A stretch of DNA of 64,000 bases. Origin: Litomosoides sigmodontis (Eukaryota > Nematoda > Chromadorea > Rhabditida > Onchocercidae). A model generated the notes under the pieces. It was not told the DNA's origin, did no database searches, and saw only the letters and a program-made list of their open reading frames with translations. The DNA is taken from assembly GCA_963070105.1 (NCBI GenBank), contig OY718806.1, positions 1,624,365-1,688,364 on the forward strand, in the 5' to 3' direction. Position numbers and translations under genes: made by a program. Of this stretch, positions 1-13,766 are shown in pieces. The stretch's first letter is position 1, and the number at the start of each line of letters is the position of its first letter.

Positions 1-420
1 TTATTATTTATTGTCATTTATTATTATTCATTATTATTTATTATCATTCATTATTATTTATTATTATTTATTATTATTACGTATTATTTATTATTATTAC
101 CTATTATTTATTATTTTCATTTATTATTATTATTATTACCATTACTAATATTATTATTGTCGCTATTATTATTACTGTTACTAATTATTGCTATTATTCG
201 TTAATATTATTGTTATTATTACCATCATTCTTAATTGTTATCGCTGTTTTCGTTATCGTTATCATCTTTATTATTATCATTGTTAATTTTTAGCACTATT
301 ATTATTCTTACTATATATTATCTTTATCACAGTTATAATTATTGATTATTGAATTACTATATATTATATATTAATTATTATATATTATCTTTATCACAGT
401 TATAATTATTGATTATTTCA
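1..420. repeat. TTA/ATT-rich low-complexity tract with a 39-bp direct repeat
   Basis: The first 300 bases are mostly degenerate TTATTATTA-type trinucleotide repeat. Just after it a 39-bp segment (312-350) recurs at 379-417, separated by an AT-only spacer. No open frame longer than chance is present. It is a simple-repeat block continuing off the left edge. Confidence 0.8.
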
Positions 421-3400
421 AAGTGCAACTGTTGAATGCTAAGTTTTCATCGAAAATTAGCTGGTCGATACTGTGGAATGATATTTGTATGTGACATCAT
501 GCTTAAACTACATTTCTCTTCCTGTCATTTTTTTTTCATCAAATAAAAAAGTGAGGAAAACAAGGATGAAGAGAGCGAAAGAAAGGAGAGGAGAGAGGAA
601 GACGTGATTTTTTCTTTTTTTTTGATGTAAAAATGTACTGAATTAGTATCGAGGAAGAGAGAGAGAGAGAGGGAGAGGGGAGTGACTGAACAGCTTAATG
701 GATTAGCTTAACATCAAATATTTTGCCCTCTTTTAATTTCATTTAAACTATCATATTTTTGCCTTGCTATTAGTGACACCATCTCTTCCATCATCCTATT
801 CCTTCCATCATCTCTCTGTCTCTCTCTCTCTCTCCTTCTCCCTCTTTCTCTTCAATTCTCTTTTTTCCAACAAAAGTTACTTCAATTTCCCTCTCTCCCT
901 TTACACTCATTTTCAATTGATTTCAAATGTACAGCTAATATCACTCACACTTATCATACCTCTTCATCCTCCGTTTCTTCTGTTATTATATCATCATTAC
1001 CAGCCAATTTATGATAACTCCCTTTTTCAAATGAGCAAATAAGTGTGATATGCTTGTTCACTTTACAAAAACAAAGATAAGAAATTTCAACTCATAGCTT
1101 TTTATAATTTTAATTTCAATTTATGCTTCAAAATTAGGCAAAAAAAAGGTTTTTTTTTTCAACTAATATAAGTTCTTTTAAACCATTAACTTTCAAACTC
1201 CTGTCTTTATTTAAATTTATAGAAACTTATGCTTCTTCTTTTTCCTTTTTTTATGATTTATTAAAATATTTCGTTTTATAGCACATCTCGACCTCTTCCA
1301 AAATTTCTAGGTATTTCTGATGATGCAGTTTATTTCATTAAAAAAATTATGCAATCTGATGGTGCACATTTGTTTGAAGTGCATTTTATGTATTTTAGGG
1401 AAGCATTGCAATATCATTCATCCAATTACTGTTCATTTTGAAATTTATCATAATTGTTAAATTTTCAACGTAGATTATCCTTTGCTTTTTTCTTCCGGCT
1501 TCATTTCTGCCGTGTTTGTACGTGAAAAACATTTAACTCCGATTTAAACGCTCTGTATTTTCTCAATTTGGTAAAAAAAAAAAAAAAGAAAGCTATCGGA
1601 AATGATTTGATGTATAATTTCTTTCATCGCTTAAATTTATTTGTTATTTAATAAGTGCATACATTGATGCATTAATACTTGCTCAACACCTTAATTTTTG
1701 ACTTTGTTATCAAAGAAAAAAATTGCGTAACTGAAAAGTGAATTGAACAAAATACCTCGCTAATCGATTTCACTGTCTTTAATTTGACTTTTATGAGTGG
1801 TAGAAAGTTAAGCAGTGAGTGAGATAAATGATCCGCCTAAAATAATGGATTAATTTCCCCTGTGATATCTAATTGATAGCCACACTGATATGATGCATTA
1901 ATGTTACTGATAATTTCATTAGTGTGATTGCACTAATCACTTATTGAATCACTTTTGTACAATTTGATAATGCTCCGAAATAGGTAGGCTATTTGATTCC
2001 ATTGCAGTTTTCATCAGTTGTCCCTTAATTTTGCTGCAATTTCAATCACAAATCACTGATCTCTAATTCGTCCTTTTCCGCTTATCCCCTTCTGAGCATC
2101 AATTACTTCTGATATGATAGCTAATCAGTTGATGAAAAAAAAAATTCTGATGTCCACACGATGACCAATGACGAATTATTATTGCACTTATTTTACGTTC
2201 AATATCCACCTTACACTTTTCATAGAAAATGAATTCATCTAAATGTAGTTTTATTTTAATGTGGTCATTCGTAACAAATATCGCATTACAACATTACTCT
2301 TCACCTATTTCTTCTTTTTTTTTTGTCTCCCACTGTCTCTTTCTCTCTCTATCTTTCTTTGAATAATTTTTTTTTTAATTTAATACAATAGTTATAATAA
2401 TGAAAATTTTGCACATAACAGAAATACAGCATTTTATCGTCGATTAAATATTACTGTAATTAATAGGCGGAAGGAAAAAGCAAATAAAATTAAACTGTTT
2501 GAATATTAAGAGAGGAACGTAGTTTGTTGGAGCTCTATAAATAAATAATATATTTAACCTGTTATTAGCCCTAAATCTTTTTGATCAAATTCTTTTCAAC
2601 AAATTGTATATTTTACATTTTATCTAACAATTCATGTCAAACATTGACTTCAAAGAAAAAAAAAAGAAAATTCCCTTCAGTGTCTTACTTTATAACGAAT
2701 TTATGAAAGAAAAAAAAAAGAAAATTCCTCTGTTACTTTTTTAAATGTTTTCATTTTTATAAGAAAAAAACAATTTCATACAAAAATTGGTGATTGTGTT
2801 AGTTCTCGTCCTGTCCTTCTTTTTTTTTTTTTTTTTTTGTTCAAAATAGCAATTATAGAGTGCTCGGTACAATGTGATCATTTTTCCACCAAAAATGTTT
2901 ATCTAAAGTTCACTTTAAAGTTTTCCCAGTCAAATATAAGCTTAATTTTAGTGTAAAATTCAAACATATCACTAGAAATGTGCATTTTGTTTATTCGCAT
3001 TCTTTATGTCTCTCGTTTTTTTTAGCTTTTCCTTTTTTTTTCAAAAAAAAGAAAAAGATTTTAAACATTTTTTCCGTCCCTCTTCGCAAAATGATAGCTT
3101 TCGGAGTTTTCACCTCAAATTTTTCGAGAGCATTAATGTTGTTTTGCAAATTTCTTGCAGCAGTTTATCGATTGATCGAGTTTAGGTTACCACTGATTAT
3201 TTTACGTGTACTTTATGATTGAACAAAATGATTGTGTTACAAATTTCTTTCTAACTTATCTTACTGCAAACATTACTGCTTTGCAGTTTGCATATTGCCA
3301 CAATAAAAATTTGTGGAGGGGTGAAGGGTGGGTGTGTGTGTGTGCGTGTGTGTGTGGGAGGAGGAGAAGGAGGAGGAGGAATTTGTTCATTGAAAATATT

Positions 3401-4323
3401 TCAAATTCTCAACACGTGATCATAGCAGCGCTAAATGACCAAGAGCATTCATTCATTCATTGCGTTTTGGCTTAACACATTCATTTTGCTTTCATAAATG
3501 ATAATCCATTTGTAGTAAAAATTAATAGTATGAATAGCACCACCATCATCATCATTATCATTATAATTATCATTATCACTATCATTATCATTCTATCATC
3601 ACTATCAATCGTCCTATCGTCATCACTCATCGCCAATCAATCTCTTCAACTAGTTTCCACCATCATCTTCCAACGCATGCAACTGCGTTGAGTTAAAAGG
3701 GGGGAAAAAAAAAAGGAAAGAGGAGGATTGAATTTGACAAGCTAAAAAATTATTTCAATTGTTTTTCTTTTGTATCATTTCCACATCCACAAATGCTATT
3801 TTATTGTTGTTTAAAAAAAAAAAAAAGAAGAAGAAACACTCTTTATTTGTTAATAAGAAAATTTTGTGAATGGAAAAAAGCCGAAGAAGCAACGCCTGTG
3901 CTTCTCAATTTGTACGAACTATAAGATAAGTTGGTAAAACAAAAAAAAAAGAAACTGAAAAAATCCAATTAGTAAAAAGTGAAAAGGAAAGGAGTGGATG
4001 AAGACAAAAGTATAAATGGTGAAGATTAAATATGAAATATCATTTAGTAGAAAGTGCAAGAGAGAGGGAGAGAGGAAAAGAAATGAGCGGAAATGGAAGA
4101 AGCTGTTAGCCTTTTTGTTAACTCAAAATTCGAATGTGCTCAACTAAGCAGTGTCATCGATCCATCCATTCGTATATTCAGCGCCAAAAATTACCAAATT
4201 TTGGATTTGAGCTTTCATTCGCCGTCCCATGCAACAATGGAACACTAAGGATGCTTGTCTTGCTTCATCAGACTAGCACCCATCACATTCACCACCAATA
4301 ACTAATTAATTTAAATTAAAATT

Positions 4324-4565
4324 ATGTATACCTCGCTCATGCATGCATGTATGTTCATGTGTATGTCATGCACGTGTATGTACGTGTATATGCATGTATG
4401 CGGGTGTGTGTGTGTTTGTGTGCACGTATGTGAGTGTACGTGTTTATGCGCGTGCATGTGTACAGGTGTGCGTGTACGGGCATGTTTGTGCACGTGCGTG
4501 TATGTGTGTATATATGTACGTGTGCACGTGTGTGTGTGTATGTGTGTGTGTGTATGTTAGCATGT
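4324..4565. repeat. Degenerate (GT)n alternating purine-pyrimidine tract
   Basis: About 240 bases of almost strictly alternating purine and pyrimidine (TGTG, GCAC, TACG, GCAT), with many embedded GCAC/GTGC and ACGT steps. All frames on both strands stay open, giving Cys/Val or His/Thr-rich spurious peptides. This is simple sequence with Z-DNA-forming character, not a gene. Confidence 0.8.
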
Positions 4566-5069
4566 GGGAGAATAGAAAATGGCCTAATTACTATTGTTAA
4601 CTAATTAATGGTGTACTAATTAACGTCGCTAACACATATGCTTCCGTCAAAAAACCCATGCAGAATATCATTAACATTGGTCGATACACCTTTTCTCTTA
4701 TATGCTAACAATAAAAAAAAAGGTATGTTCGCTGTCCATTTCGCAAATATTATCAAATTATCGGAAATGTAAAATTTCAAATTTCAAATCTCAACATATT
4801 GAAATAAATGCATTTGCAGTTGTTCTTTTTTTTTGTCTATTTTGAAATGCTCAAAACAAGGATGCATTGAGGATGATAGCTAAGGAAATTTTGTAAGCAA
4901 ATGACTTAGTAAATATGCAAATGACTTAGTAAATATGTTCATATTTATTATCAATTTTTTTTTGTTCTAATTTTAAAATGTGAAAATATGGTTTTGTAGA
5001 GCGAAATGTAGAAGAAAACGTCTGGCAATGAAGAATTCTTTCAGCACTTCATCTCGTTCGGCTTTTTTT

Positions 5070-5104
<35 letters not shown>

Positions 5105-7217
5105 ATAGTTCTTTTCAATTCGTAATAAATGACAGCACTTCATAGCACCGATCAATAAATTAAATTAAATCAAAATGTGACTCTATAGGGCTCAAAAGTA
5201 ATCATTCGTTAAGTTGGTAAAAGACAATTATTCGAAATTTCCATTTTTTTTTTAAAAAAATTAAAAGCGAGTTGTCTGCTCCGTGTGTCTGTTAAAATTG
5301 TCGATTTATCAATCTATGTATCTCTATGTGTCGCAGCTAAGCATCCCATCATACGTTCAGGAAAAAACATTTAAAATTCAACCAATTAATTTAATTCTGT
5401 TTTGTACAATTCAAATTAGCATTTCATGTTAGTTTGTAGCACAAAACAAAAAATGGCGAATTTCTTTCTTCTAATTATTTAGCAAATGATGATTTCTTTC
5501 TGAAGTTTTTGATCTTTTTAATAGTGACATAATTAACACTTATTCTTTTTTTTTTTTTTTAATTTTTACGTTTTGTTGCGAATAATGGAGAAACCCTTTT
5601 GGTAGCTTAGTATGAATAATTAATTGGTCTATTCGTTTACAGTAGTGGATAAATACTATCTATAGTAGTTTGAAAATAAGCAGTACTGGAAGATTTCTTG
5701 CGGCACAACGAAATGAGATACAGTTTGATGGCAATGAGGATGTATAAATTAGATTGGGAGTGGAAGTTAACTGTTATCGACCCTTGATTGTTGATTAACC
5801 ACCACCGATTGACTGCCACTGATGGACTGACTAACTTGGACTAAGCTGTTGTGTATAACTGTGTTCACCGGGTCCCAAGATCCGGATATAATAGGTGGCA
5901 GTGTAGGAGTGGACTACTTAATCACAATATTGGAAGTTTATTACAAGTAATTACGAGGTCAGCTAGACTTTGCAATCAGTGAGGTAGACGTGCATCTTGA
6001 AATGAGATGCATATAGCAAAGTAACAAAGGTTATGAATACAGCTACTTTAGCGGTGATCGAGTTCAAGGGGTTAATTGCTATTGTATAAGATCGGTATTG
6101 GACATAGCAAAGGACTAGGCAGTTAGTTGTAAACCAATCCTTACGCTAATGAAGTAACTAATGACTTATTGATTTCTCTAATTCGTGTTCACTTTATTTC
6201 GAGTTTTCCACACATTTGATTAAAGTAAACTTTACATCGCAATCATTATCAGAAGGAATATTTGTTGATTGATTTTCGAAAATTTCGTCCTCTCCTTTAT
6301 TTTTTCAAAAAATTAAAAAAAGGTAAAGAAATGAACTCTTCTCTCTCTCTCTCTCTCTCTCCCTGGTTCTTCATTGAGTATAGTGAAATCAAGGAGTGTG
6401 TGTGTGTGTATAGGTGTAGAATAGATAGCTAAATTGTTGGATCGAATGAAAATTTTTGATTGACTTTCATTTAATTTGGCATATTTTATTTGTTTGTTCA
6501 TATCACTTCAATAATGGATAGGACAGGACCGAAAAAAAAACTGAAGTTCATCAATCCATTCTTCCAATCCAATTTTCTCAATTCCCACTCATCGATGTCG
6601 TCCCAACTATAATAAATAGAATTTTGCAAAAAAAAAAAGGAAAAAAAAATGGAAAAAAGTGCTTGTCTATTTTAAGCTCTCAAAAGAAAATAAAATAAAA
6701 TAAAATAATTCGTTTCAGCTCTTATGAAAACCTATCAATTTTCGCTTACTTTAATGCTGATGAATCATTTCGTCTTCTTCCTTTCTGTCGTTGTCTTTTT
6801 TTTTTTCTTTTACTTAATACTTTCAAAATTTCTTGCATTATTTCGTTTTTTTTTTAAATTTTTAAAAATACGCAAATATGTATGCATAATAATAGCGTTG
6901 AAGAATTCGTCATTTCTTTCTCAAACAAATATTTTTGCTTTTTAGGTGGAATAAGTTTTTTTTTTTTTCGTTTTATATTGAAAAACACCGTACTAAAAGA
7001 GATGTTGCACTTCTGATAGCATTACTACTGTATGGACGATACATTACTACTGTATGATGATGATAATGGTGATAGTGATAATGATAATTGTAATGATAAT
7101 GATGAAAAGTACAAATATAATAATGAGTAAAAACCTCAGTGATAGTGATATTTTTCATGAAATTTAAGCATTTATTAATTATTAGCATCAAATATAATTT
7201 TTTCAGCGATAGTAATC

Positions 7218-7342
7218 AATTCAGCATGACCTGACTGATCCTAAATTGTAGTGGAGGTTCGATCGTTCAATTCAGTATAACTGATTGATGGAACGATGGA
7301 ACCCATCCGCTACAATTTAGGATCAATTAGATATACTGAATT
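7218..7342. repeat. Fold-back (hairpin) element, possibly MITE-like
   Basis: The sequence 7237-7268 pairs with 7291-7324 almost completely: a 19-bp block with one mismatch, then a 13-bp block with one mismatch, offset by a 2-nt bulge. A weaker outer arm runs from 7218 (AATTCAG) to 7342 (CTGAATT). The 22-nt loop repeats the AATTCAGTATA...GATTGAT sequence found at the outer ends, so direct and inverted repeats are nested. No terminal target duplication is obvious. Confidence 0.65.
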
Positions 7343-8265
7343 TACATACACCAGAAGATTTCTTTTTTCAATTTTTACTTATTTATCAAAAATCATCAAT
7401 ATTTATTTCTTTTTTTTTAATTTAAATGATTATCATTCTATTAAAATATGTATGTAACTTTTAATAATTTCAACAATCGTTCACATACTAATATTCAATT
7501 AAACATTTGCAAAAATATATTTGAAAAAAAAAATTTGCTATCGAGTAGAATGCAAGTTACCATTATGAGATGATATTTATTCAATTTAATTTTTCAGTAA
7601 ATATTGAAATGAAAAGGAATGCACAAAATGACAATTAATGAAATTATTGGGTTAGATAAAGTGAATGATGTGAAATGTAAAAACATATCAAATTTATCAA
7701 TTCATGGAAATAATGGAAAAGATGGAGGAAATTTTTCATTAGAGAGAGAGAGTGATGGAGAGAGAGGGGAAAGCAGAGAGAAGAACAAAATAAAAAAATC
7801 ATCATGGAAAATCCTATTTAATCCTTGAAGTCATTTCATTCATCTAACCAACGACATTGTTGTAGTTCATTATTCAATAACACCCCAACTGTGCATAGAT
7901 TTAATTCTTTGCAATTGTTGCTCTAAAATTTTCTGAAATTTTACATGTTATGCTTATTATCTAATAGAATTGATTAATTAATTCATTAGCTCATCGATCG
8001 TATGATAGATGTTATGAGCCATTTGAATGTTAGAGAGAGCTTTTCCATTCCTCTTATCTCAATGAACACTTTTTGTTTCATTCCTTTTTTGCCCAGTGAG
8101 AAAAGGCTTGGCGGCTTTGTCCATTATTATATTGATTTGTGTTGAGTGTTAAAGATGGCTAAAGCACAAATTCAAATAAGCCGCCGCCTCGCCTCGACGA
8201 TAGTTGATCATGATTCGTCAAAGCACCTCTTCCTTCCTTTCATCCGATCTAGCATAAACGGGGAC

Positions 8266-8278
8266 GGATGCACACACA

Positions 8279-8319
<41 letters not shown>

Positions 8320-8466
8320 ACACGTACATACATACGCACATACACAGATACACGCACGTACACAAACACATGCTCGTACACGCACACTTATACACATGCA
8401 AGCGCATAAACACGTACACTCACATACGTATACACACACACACACACACACATACGCGTACACATT
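8266..8466. repeat. (CA)n microsatellite and degenerate CA-rich tract
   Basis: A pure CA run at 8271-8316 passes into degenerate CACGTACA/CACATACG sequence and ends with a second CA run near 8430-8450. Like the tract at 4324-4565 it alternates purine and pyrimidine, but in the opposite CA/GT orientation. It is open in several frames because of base composition and is not coding. Confidence 0.85.
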
Positions 8467-9025
8467 AGCTGACCGGAAGATCCATAATAAATTTATGCAG
8501 TGGCCGTTTTATTTGTATTTGAATTGTAAAAAAGGAAGGAAGGAAAGTGAAAGATTGGCCACCTGCTAGTCATCAATGATGACCAGATGAGAGTGTGATC
8601 GAATTTCAATCTTGCTTGTTTCACATTTCAGGCAACCTATGCGAGATGAACAAAACTGAATTGTCATTGATCAGATCAGTGTGCCGCAATTGTATGACTT
8701 CTTGTTACACCGCCAGCAAATGTAGTTATTCCAAAAAATGCATTTGAACTTTGTGTCTAACTTTCTGGATGCTTATAATTTTTGCAACTTTTTAGCACTC
8801 TTTCGTACTTGCCATAAATTAAACATTGAACTGTTAATTGTCAACTGTTATCGATGATTGCAACGAGTGAGAGCACTGCCTCGTTTCGACGATTCAACAA
8901 CGAGATTAAGAATGAAACAAAAATTTTTTTTTTCTTCCTGCTTTTTTTCAGTTATGAAATTAGGCGTGTTTGATATAGACATGTTGTACATTCAACAGAT
9001 GACGAGAAAGGGGAAAGGGAGATGG

Positions 9026-9066
<41 letters not shown>

Positions 9067-9773
9067 AGGAATTGAATGGGCGGTCATTTCTACGCCAACA
9101 TTTGCTTGCTTTAATTTCAAATAAGTTCAAATTTTTGAGGTATAACAAGGCAATAGGTGGAAAGAGTGAGTTTACAAAAGTGATATAGCTTTTAAACGCA
9201 CGTAAATTTTAATATAAAAATGTTGCAAGCTATGAGGAAGTATTGCAACTCCTATCATCTGTACTAAGTTTTTAACAGTTATTTTTATCATTTAAATGAA
9301 ACATTTCATTTCTTATCATTTTCAGATAATATTTCTCATTTTTATGCAATATTTCTTCGTGATATACTTTTTTATATTCTTAACTGCTTATATTACTTTT
9401 ATTATTATCATTATTATGATCAGTTTTAATTATTATTATGATTGTAATTATTATTAAAATTATAATTGCTATTGAACTATAACAGTAACCTCAAATTGTT
9501 TAATTGATATTTTCCCATCCTTTTTGTCTTCCTGAAACATGAATTGAAATGGAAAACTTGATTAATTTTCGATTATATTTTAATTTGAATAATCGATGGT
9601 AGAAGAGGAAGAGCTGTGTGGATGATGGAAAAAGTCATCATTTGTTGTGTACATTTCGAGCTTGTCTCTCAGCTGAACTAAGCCACTTCATTTTTGCAGT
9701 AAGCTGTCCAAAATTGCGTACTAGCACCGTTGTGTCCAGCTTCGATAGGTGATTTGTTAGCACTACTGAAAAT

Positions 9774-9775
<2 letters not shown>

Positions 9776-9809
<34 letters not shown>
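9776..9809. repeat. (GA)n microsatellite
   Basis: About 17 uninterrupted GA units. This is one of many similar GA/CT tracts in the window. Others lie at 5073-5101, 9031-9056, 47499-47521, 48439-48462, 49870-49893 and 53266-53298. Confidence 0.9.
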
Positions 9810-9812
<3 letters not shown>

Positions 9813-9992
9813 ATGATAATGATTAGCTAAATGTTCTCCTACATTTTTTTTTTTGTTTCTTCTATTTTCGTTTGAAATAAAAAAGAACAGAAAACTTTTT
9901 TTTTGCCTTCTTCATATATTCATGGAAATATTGTAAATAGATTGATTGAATTGTACAATGTTTCGCCAACCCTTTGATTTTATCAATTATTT

Positions 9993-9995
<3 letters not shown>

Positions 9996-10037
<42 letters not shown>
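9996..10037. repeat. (CA)n microsatellite
   Basis: An uninterrupted CA run of about 21 units. The short frame through it encodes only a His/Thr run and is not a gene. Confidence 0.9.
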
Positions 10038-10039
<2 letters not shown>

Positions 10040-13000
10040 CGAACATGTACGAAGAGAACGAAATTAACAAAAATAAATTAAAAAATTTTCGTAGAACAAT
10101 GTATGTATCCAATGTGATATGTTTGAACGAGATGATCCGATTAGCTGATCCGGTTAGTTGATTGGATTAGTTGACACAATTGAGATGATTACTATCGAAA
10201 AGCTGTCAGCAATTCATCATTCATTTGTTTATACCATCCATTCGGAGATGTTTGATTGAGTGATCACATCTATTGCAATATTTTTTCCAAATTTACTACT
10301 TGCACTAAAACATTTCTGATTATTGCATTTAAGATGATAGAATTTCAAAAAAAAAAGAAAAGAAAAGAAAAGAGAATCGATCATTGACCATTAGCATTTA
10401 TTCTCCTATATGATAAAATGTATAAAAAAAAATAGAATTAGAAATGAGGAGAGCTATTAGACTGAAGTGTTATTGATATTACGTGTAATTTACTCAATAA
10501 ACCATAACGGCTGAATATTATTCAATATTTTGAATTTTTGTTAATTATTTAACCCATCGTAAATCATATTCCTATTTGATTTTGATGGATAATTTCAACC
10601 GGAATGTGTGTGTGTGTATGTATAAAAAGGTAATTTTGATGATTGAATATTATGTTGGAAAAATTATGAATTTATTCCAACAGAATAATAATACACCTTC
10701 CCTGTCTTTTATAATTTATATTTGGTGAAATGCTAAAGCTCACAATCATGCATCATCATGCTTTTGCCCAAATTTCCAGCATTACTTACACACATTATTC
10801 TATCACACATTCGCTACACCGTTCCTTTTTTTTTTCTCTCCTCCTCCTCCTCCTCCTCCTCTCTCTCTCTCTCTCTTCGAATTTTTAAGATGTATGATTT
10901 CAAACAAATTATTTCAATTATGATTTTTATTTACATGCATTTCTTTCTGTTGCGGTGCATTTAGCCTGGCTTCTATCGATCCGTCGGAAAATTAATGCTG
11001 CGAACAACTTTTCTCTCTTTTTTTTTGCCTCAATTTATAACTTTCAGTTAAGCTTTTCATTCATTTTATTTGAACAATGTTGTCCGTCTCATAAGTAATG
11101 TGTGTTTGCCATTGCGTATACACTGAAATATTTGCATGCGAAGATAGGCGAATGCTCGGTTTTTTTTCTTTTTTTTTTGATATATTTTAACAGCTAGGAA
11201 TAAATGCTTAAACTATAACATATATGCATGATTGATATGTGATAATAATTAGTGTGATAGGTAGGTGCTGAAATGATAAATGTTCGAGTGTTATCAGTGT
11301 GAGCGGTATGATGTTAGATGCTAGTAGTAGCTGTTGGACTCGTTTTTCTTTTTTTTTTCTTTATTTGATTTTTTATTTTCAAAAGAAAAGACCAAAAAAC
11401 CAAAAAAGAGGGGGCGGAGGAGGCAGAGGGGGGGGGGGGAAGAAAGTTGGTTATATTAATGTATGTTAATGTATGTCTGCAGCTGCTTATAAATGCATGA
11501 ATATTAGAAGGAAGAAAAAAAAAAGAACGAAATATTTGTGAAATGTCTAAGTAATGGTCGTTTTGCAAAACGTAATGAAAATTTGCTTTTAAAGGCGTAA
11601 ACAATTTCAACGGATGAAATTTCGGTAAATTTAGAGTTAGAGTTACAATGACAATCATAGGTTAAGCAAAATTGCACAAATTTTACAACGTAATCTTTGC
11701 GGAAAGCTATTATAGATAAATTTATTTAGTTTTTTTTTTTTTTTTTTTTTAAATTACGATCCTGCGCAAATTGATTATTTGACATTATTGATAAGGAATG
11801 TGACTGTGAACGAGAATAAATCATTAAACTATCTATCAGTTGTTTAATTTCAATCGATCGATTAATTAATTAATAACTTTATTGGATGAAGTGTGCTTTA
11901 AGACGGCAATTAGTTAGGACTATTTGATTTGTATCGGGTTTTTTTTTTGTTTTTCAAAAGCTATAAAGTTCTTGTAAATTAGGTTAGTCTCGTGTGCGCT
12001 TAGAATTGACGACTATCGTCGTTATGTCAAATTCGATCACTTTAATCCTAAACACATATAGGCTGTAATTAACCAAGAACCGCTCGTTTCTCCGGAATAT
12101 TAATTTTTTAAATTCAAATTTCATGATTTACAATAAATTTACTTGGTTGAAAGTATTACAGTGTGTTATGTAAGAGAATGTTCCCTTTTTTTTTCTTAAT
12201 CGAATGTAAACAGCATCATTTACGTGCAGTCAATTCATCTGTTTACAAAAATGCCGCAACCATAGCTTGATTAATTCTGTAAATTCCAACAAACTTAACT
12301 TGACGTCCCACCAATTCATCATACTTCTTTTTTTTTCGCTTTTTCTCCACCATCCTATTTTTGCAAACTTCATTCGCTACATTAATTCACTCCTCTCCAT
12401 TTTTGTAGAGGTACTTCTGTATGACATTGATTCAGGATGATTTTCTGCTGCTTCTTTTTTCTCCCATTATCTCTCATACAAGCTAACACAGACGCAATTG
12501 TATAGGGTGAAATCAGTGGCACCAATGAACTGCCTGTCATTTAGCTCATAGCATCCATCGACTGTTAGTAACTTGAAATCTAAATTTGCTATTAGTCCTA
12601 TAATGCATACACATCTTGGACAACAATCAAAAATTGTTATTGGCAGTAAGTAGGATAGAGTAATCTAGGCGATACGGGTGGCACCAATAGTTTTGGCATT
12701 TTCCAATATGTTATGGTGAATTCCCCGGAGAGCTCTGTCTGATTTGCAAAATATTAGTGTCAAATTGTTCTAGCAGTATGATTTATTTTCGCTTCTTCCT
12801 TGCATCGATACTGTTTAACAATACCAACTAATATGTTAAAGTGTAAAAAAAAAAATTTTTTTTTTCAAATTATCAACAATTAATCATTTGTATGTTTTTA
12901 TGCAAAACATTTGGAATGTGTGAAGTATTTCCTTATCTAATTTCTATCTTCAAAATTTACATAAATAGAATATCTCAAATAGTATTTGAATGTTGATTTT

Positions 13001-13747
13001 TGTTATTGCTAAATAAAGTTTGATTGGAGCAGGTCGTGTACGGTAATTCCCAATGTTTCATTTTTTTTATTTTCTATTTTTGTTTTTTGAAAGCTTTCCA
13101 TGATAGTCTGCATTGTTAAGGTGTAGAAACCATTTTAAAGTTACAATGTTGTTGTTTATTAATAATTTATGAATGGAATATATGAACTGTTTTTACTATA
13201 CACACACACACACACACATTTATAGATCGCACAATCGGAAAACAAAACATCCAGACAAGTAAACAAAAGTTCAAAACAATTTCGAATTTGAATTGCAAGT
13301 GACTGTTTCCGGAAAAAATTGATTCACCGAAGCTATAACTGTGCAACTGAGAAAAGCAAGAAATATATAGGAAAGAGTACAACAGCTTGCGGAATTATAA
13401 CTTGAATATTTTGTTAGTTATTAAATTCAAAGAAAACAGACAGCGTGCCACTTGAGGAGATAATAGAGAGTGATAGTATCTGCAAAATGGCTTCGGTTCA
13501 GTCGTTCATCAATCTGGTTTAGGATACATTTTGCCAAAACTTCTTGTGCGTCACGGATTAAGTGTGTGCTTCATATATTTGTGTTTTAGTAGGTTGGATG
13601 ATTGAAAGTCGATAATTTAGGTGCACGTAACACTATGTATAATTGTGTTTACCATTATCATAAAAATATGTTGTTGAACTTAGGTTAAATTAAAAAAATA
13701 AATATATTCACGAAAAAAAAAATTAGGTTAAATATAAATTTATTCAC

Positions 13748-13766
13748 TCCTTTTTTTGCAGGCATT
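13748..13766 (+). promoter_or_regulatory. Probable trans-splice (SL) acceptor before the adducin ATG
   Basis: A T-tract ending TTTTTTTGCAG finishes at 13761, only 5 nt before the adducin start codon at 13767. In nematodes such acceptors just before the ATG usually receive a spliced leader. A cis-splice acceptor for an upstream non-coding exon would look the same. Confidence 0.5.

Larger units (their letters stand above)
421..13761. other. Gene-poor AT-rich region upstream of the adducin gene
   Basis: I see no convincing exon here on either strand. The open frames are short and built of Leu/Ser/Phe or His/Thr runs from CT, CA and T tracts. The stretch holds many simple repeats: (GA)n at 9031-9056 and 9776-9809, (CT)n at 5073-5101 and 6341-6361, (CA)n at 8271-8316 and 9996-10037, and (ATC)-type repeats near 3540-3620. 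It also has a 20-bp tandem pair at 4897-4936 and a fold-back element at 7218-7342. Distal promoter elements of the adducin gene could lie within it, but nothing identifies them. Confidence 0.6.

Noticed and set aside
4311..4600. Overlapping Cys/Val-rich (+) and His/Thr-rich (-) frames
   Set aside because: They are translations of a degenerate GT/CA tract open in most frames; no splice context or complexity.
7250..7270. tRNA B-box-like GGTTCGATC
   Set aside because: No A box, anticodon arm or acceptor stem around it; it lies within the fold-back element.
8146..8468. 87-codon + frame and 81-codon - frame
   Set aside because: Both are driven by the CA microsatellite; the non-repeat part is short and matches nothing.
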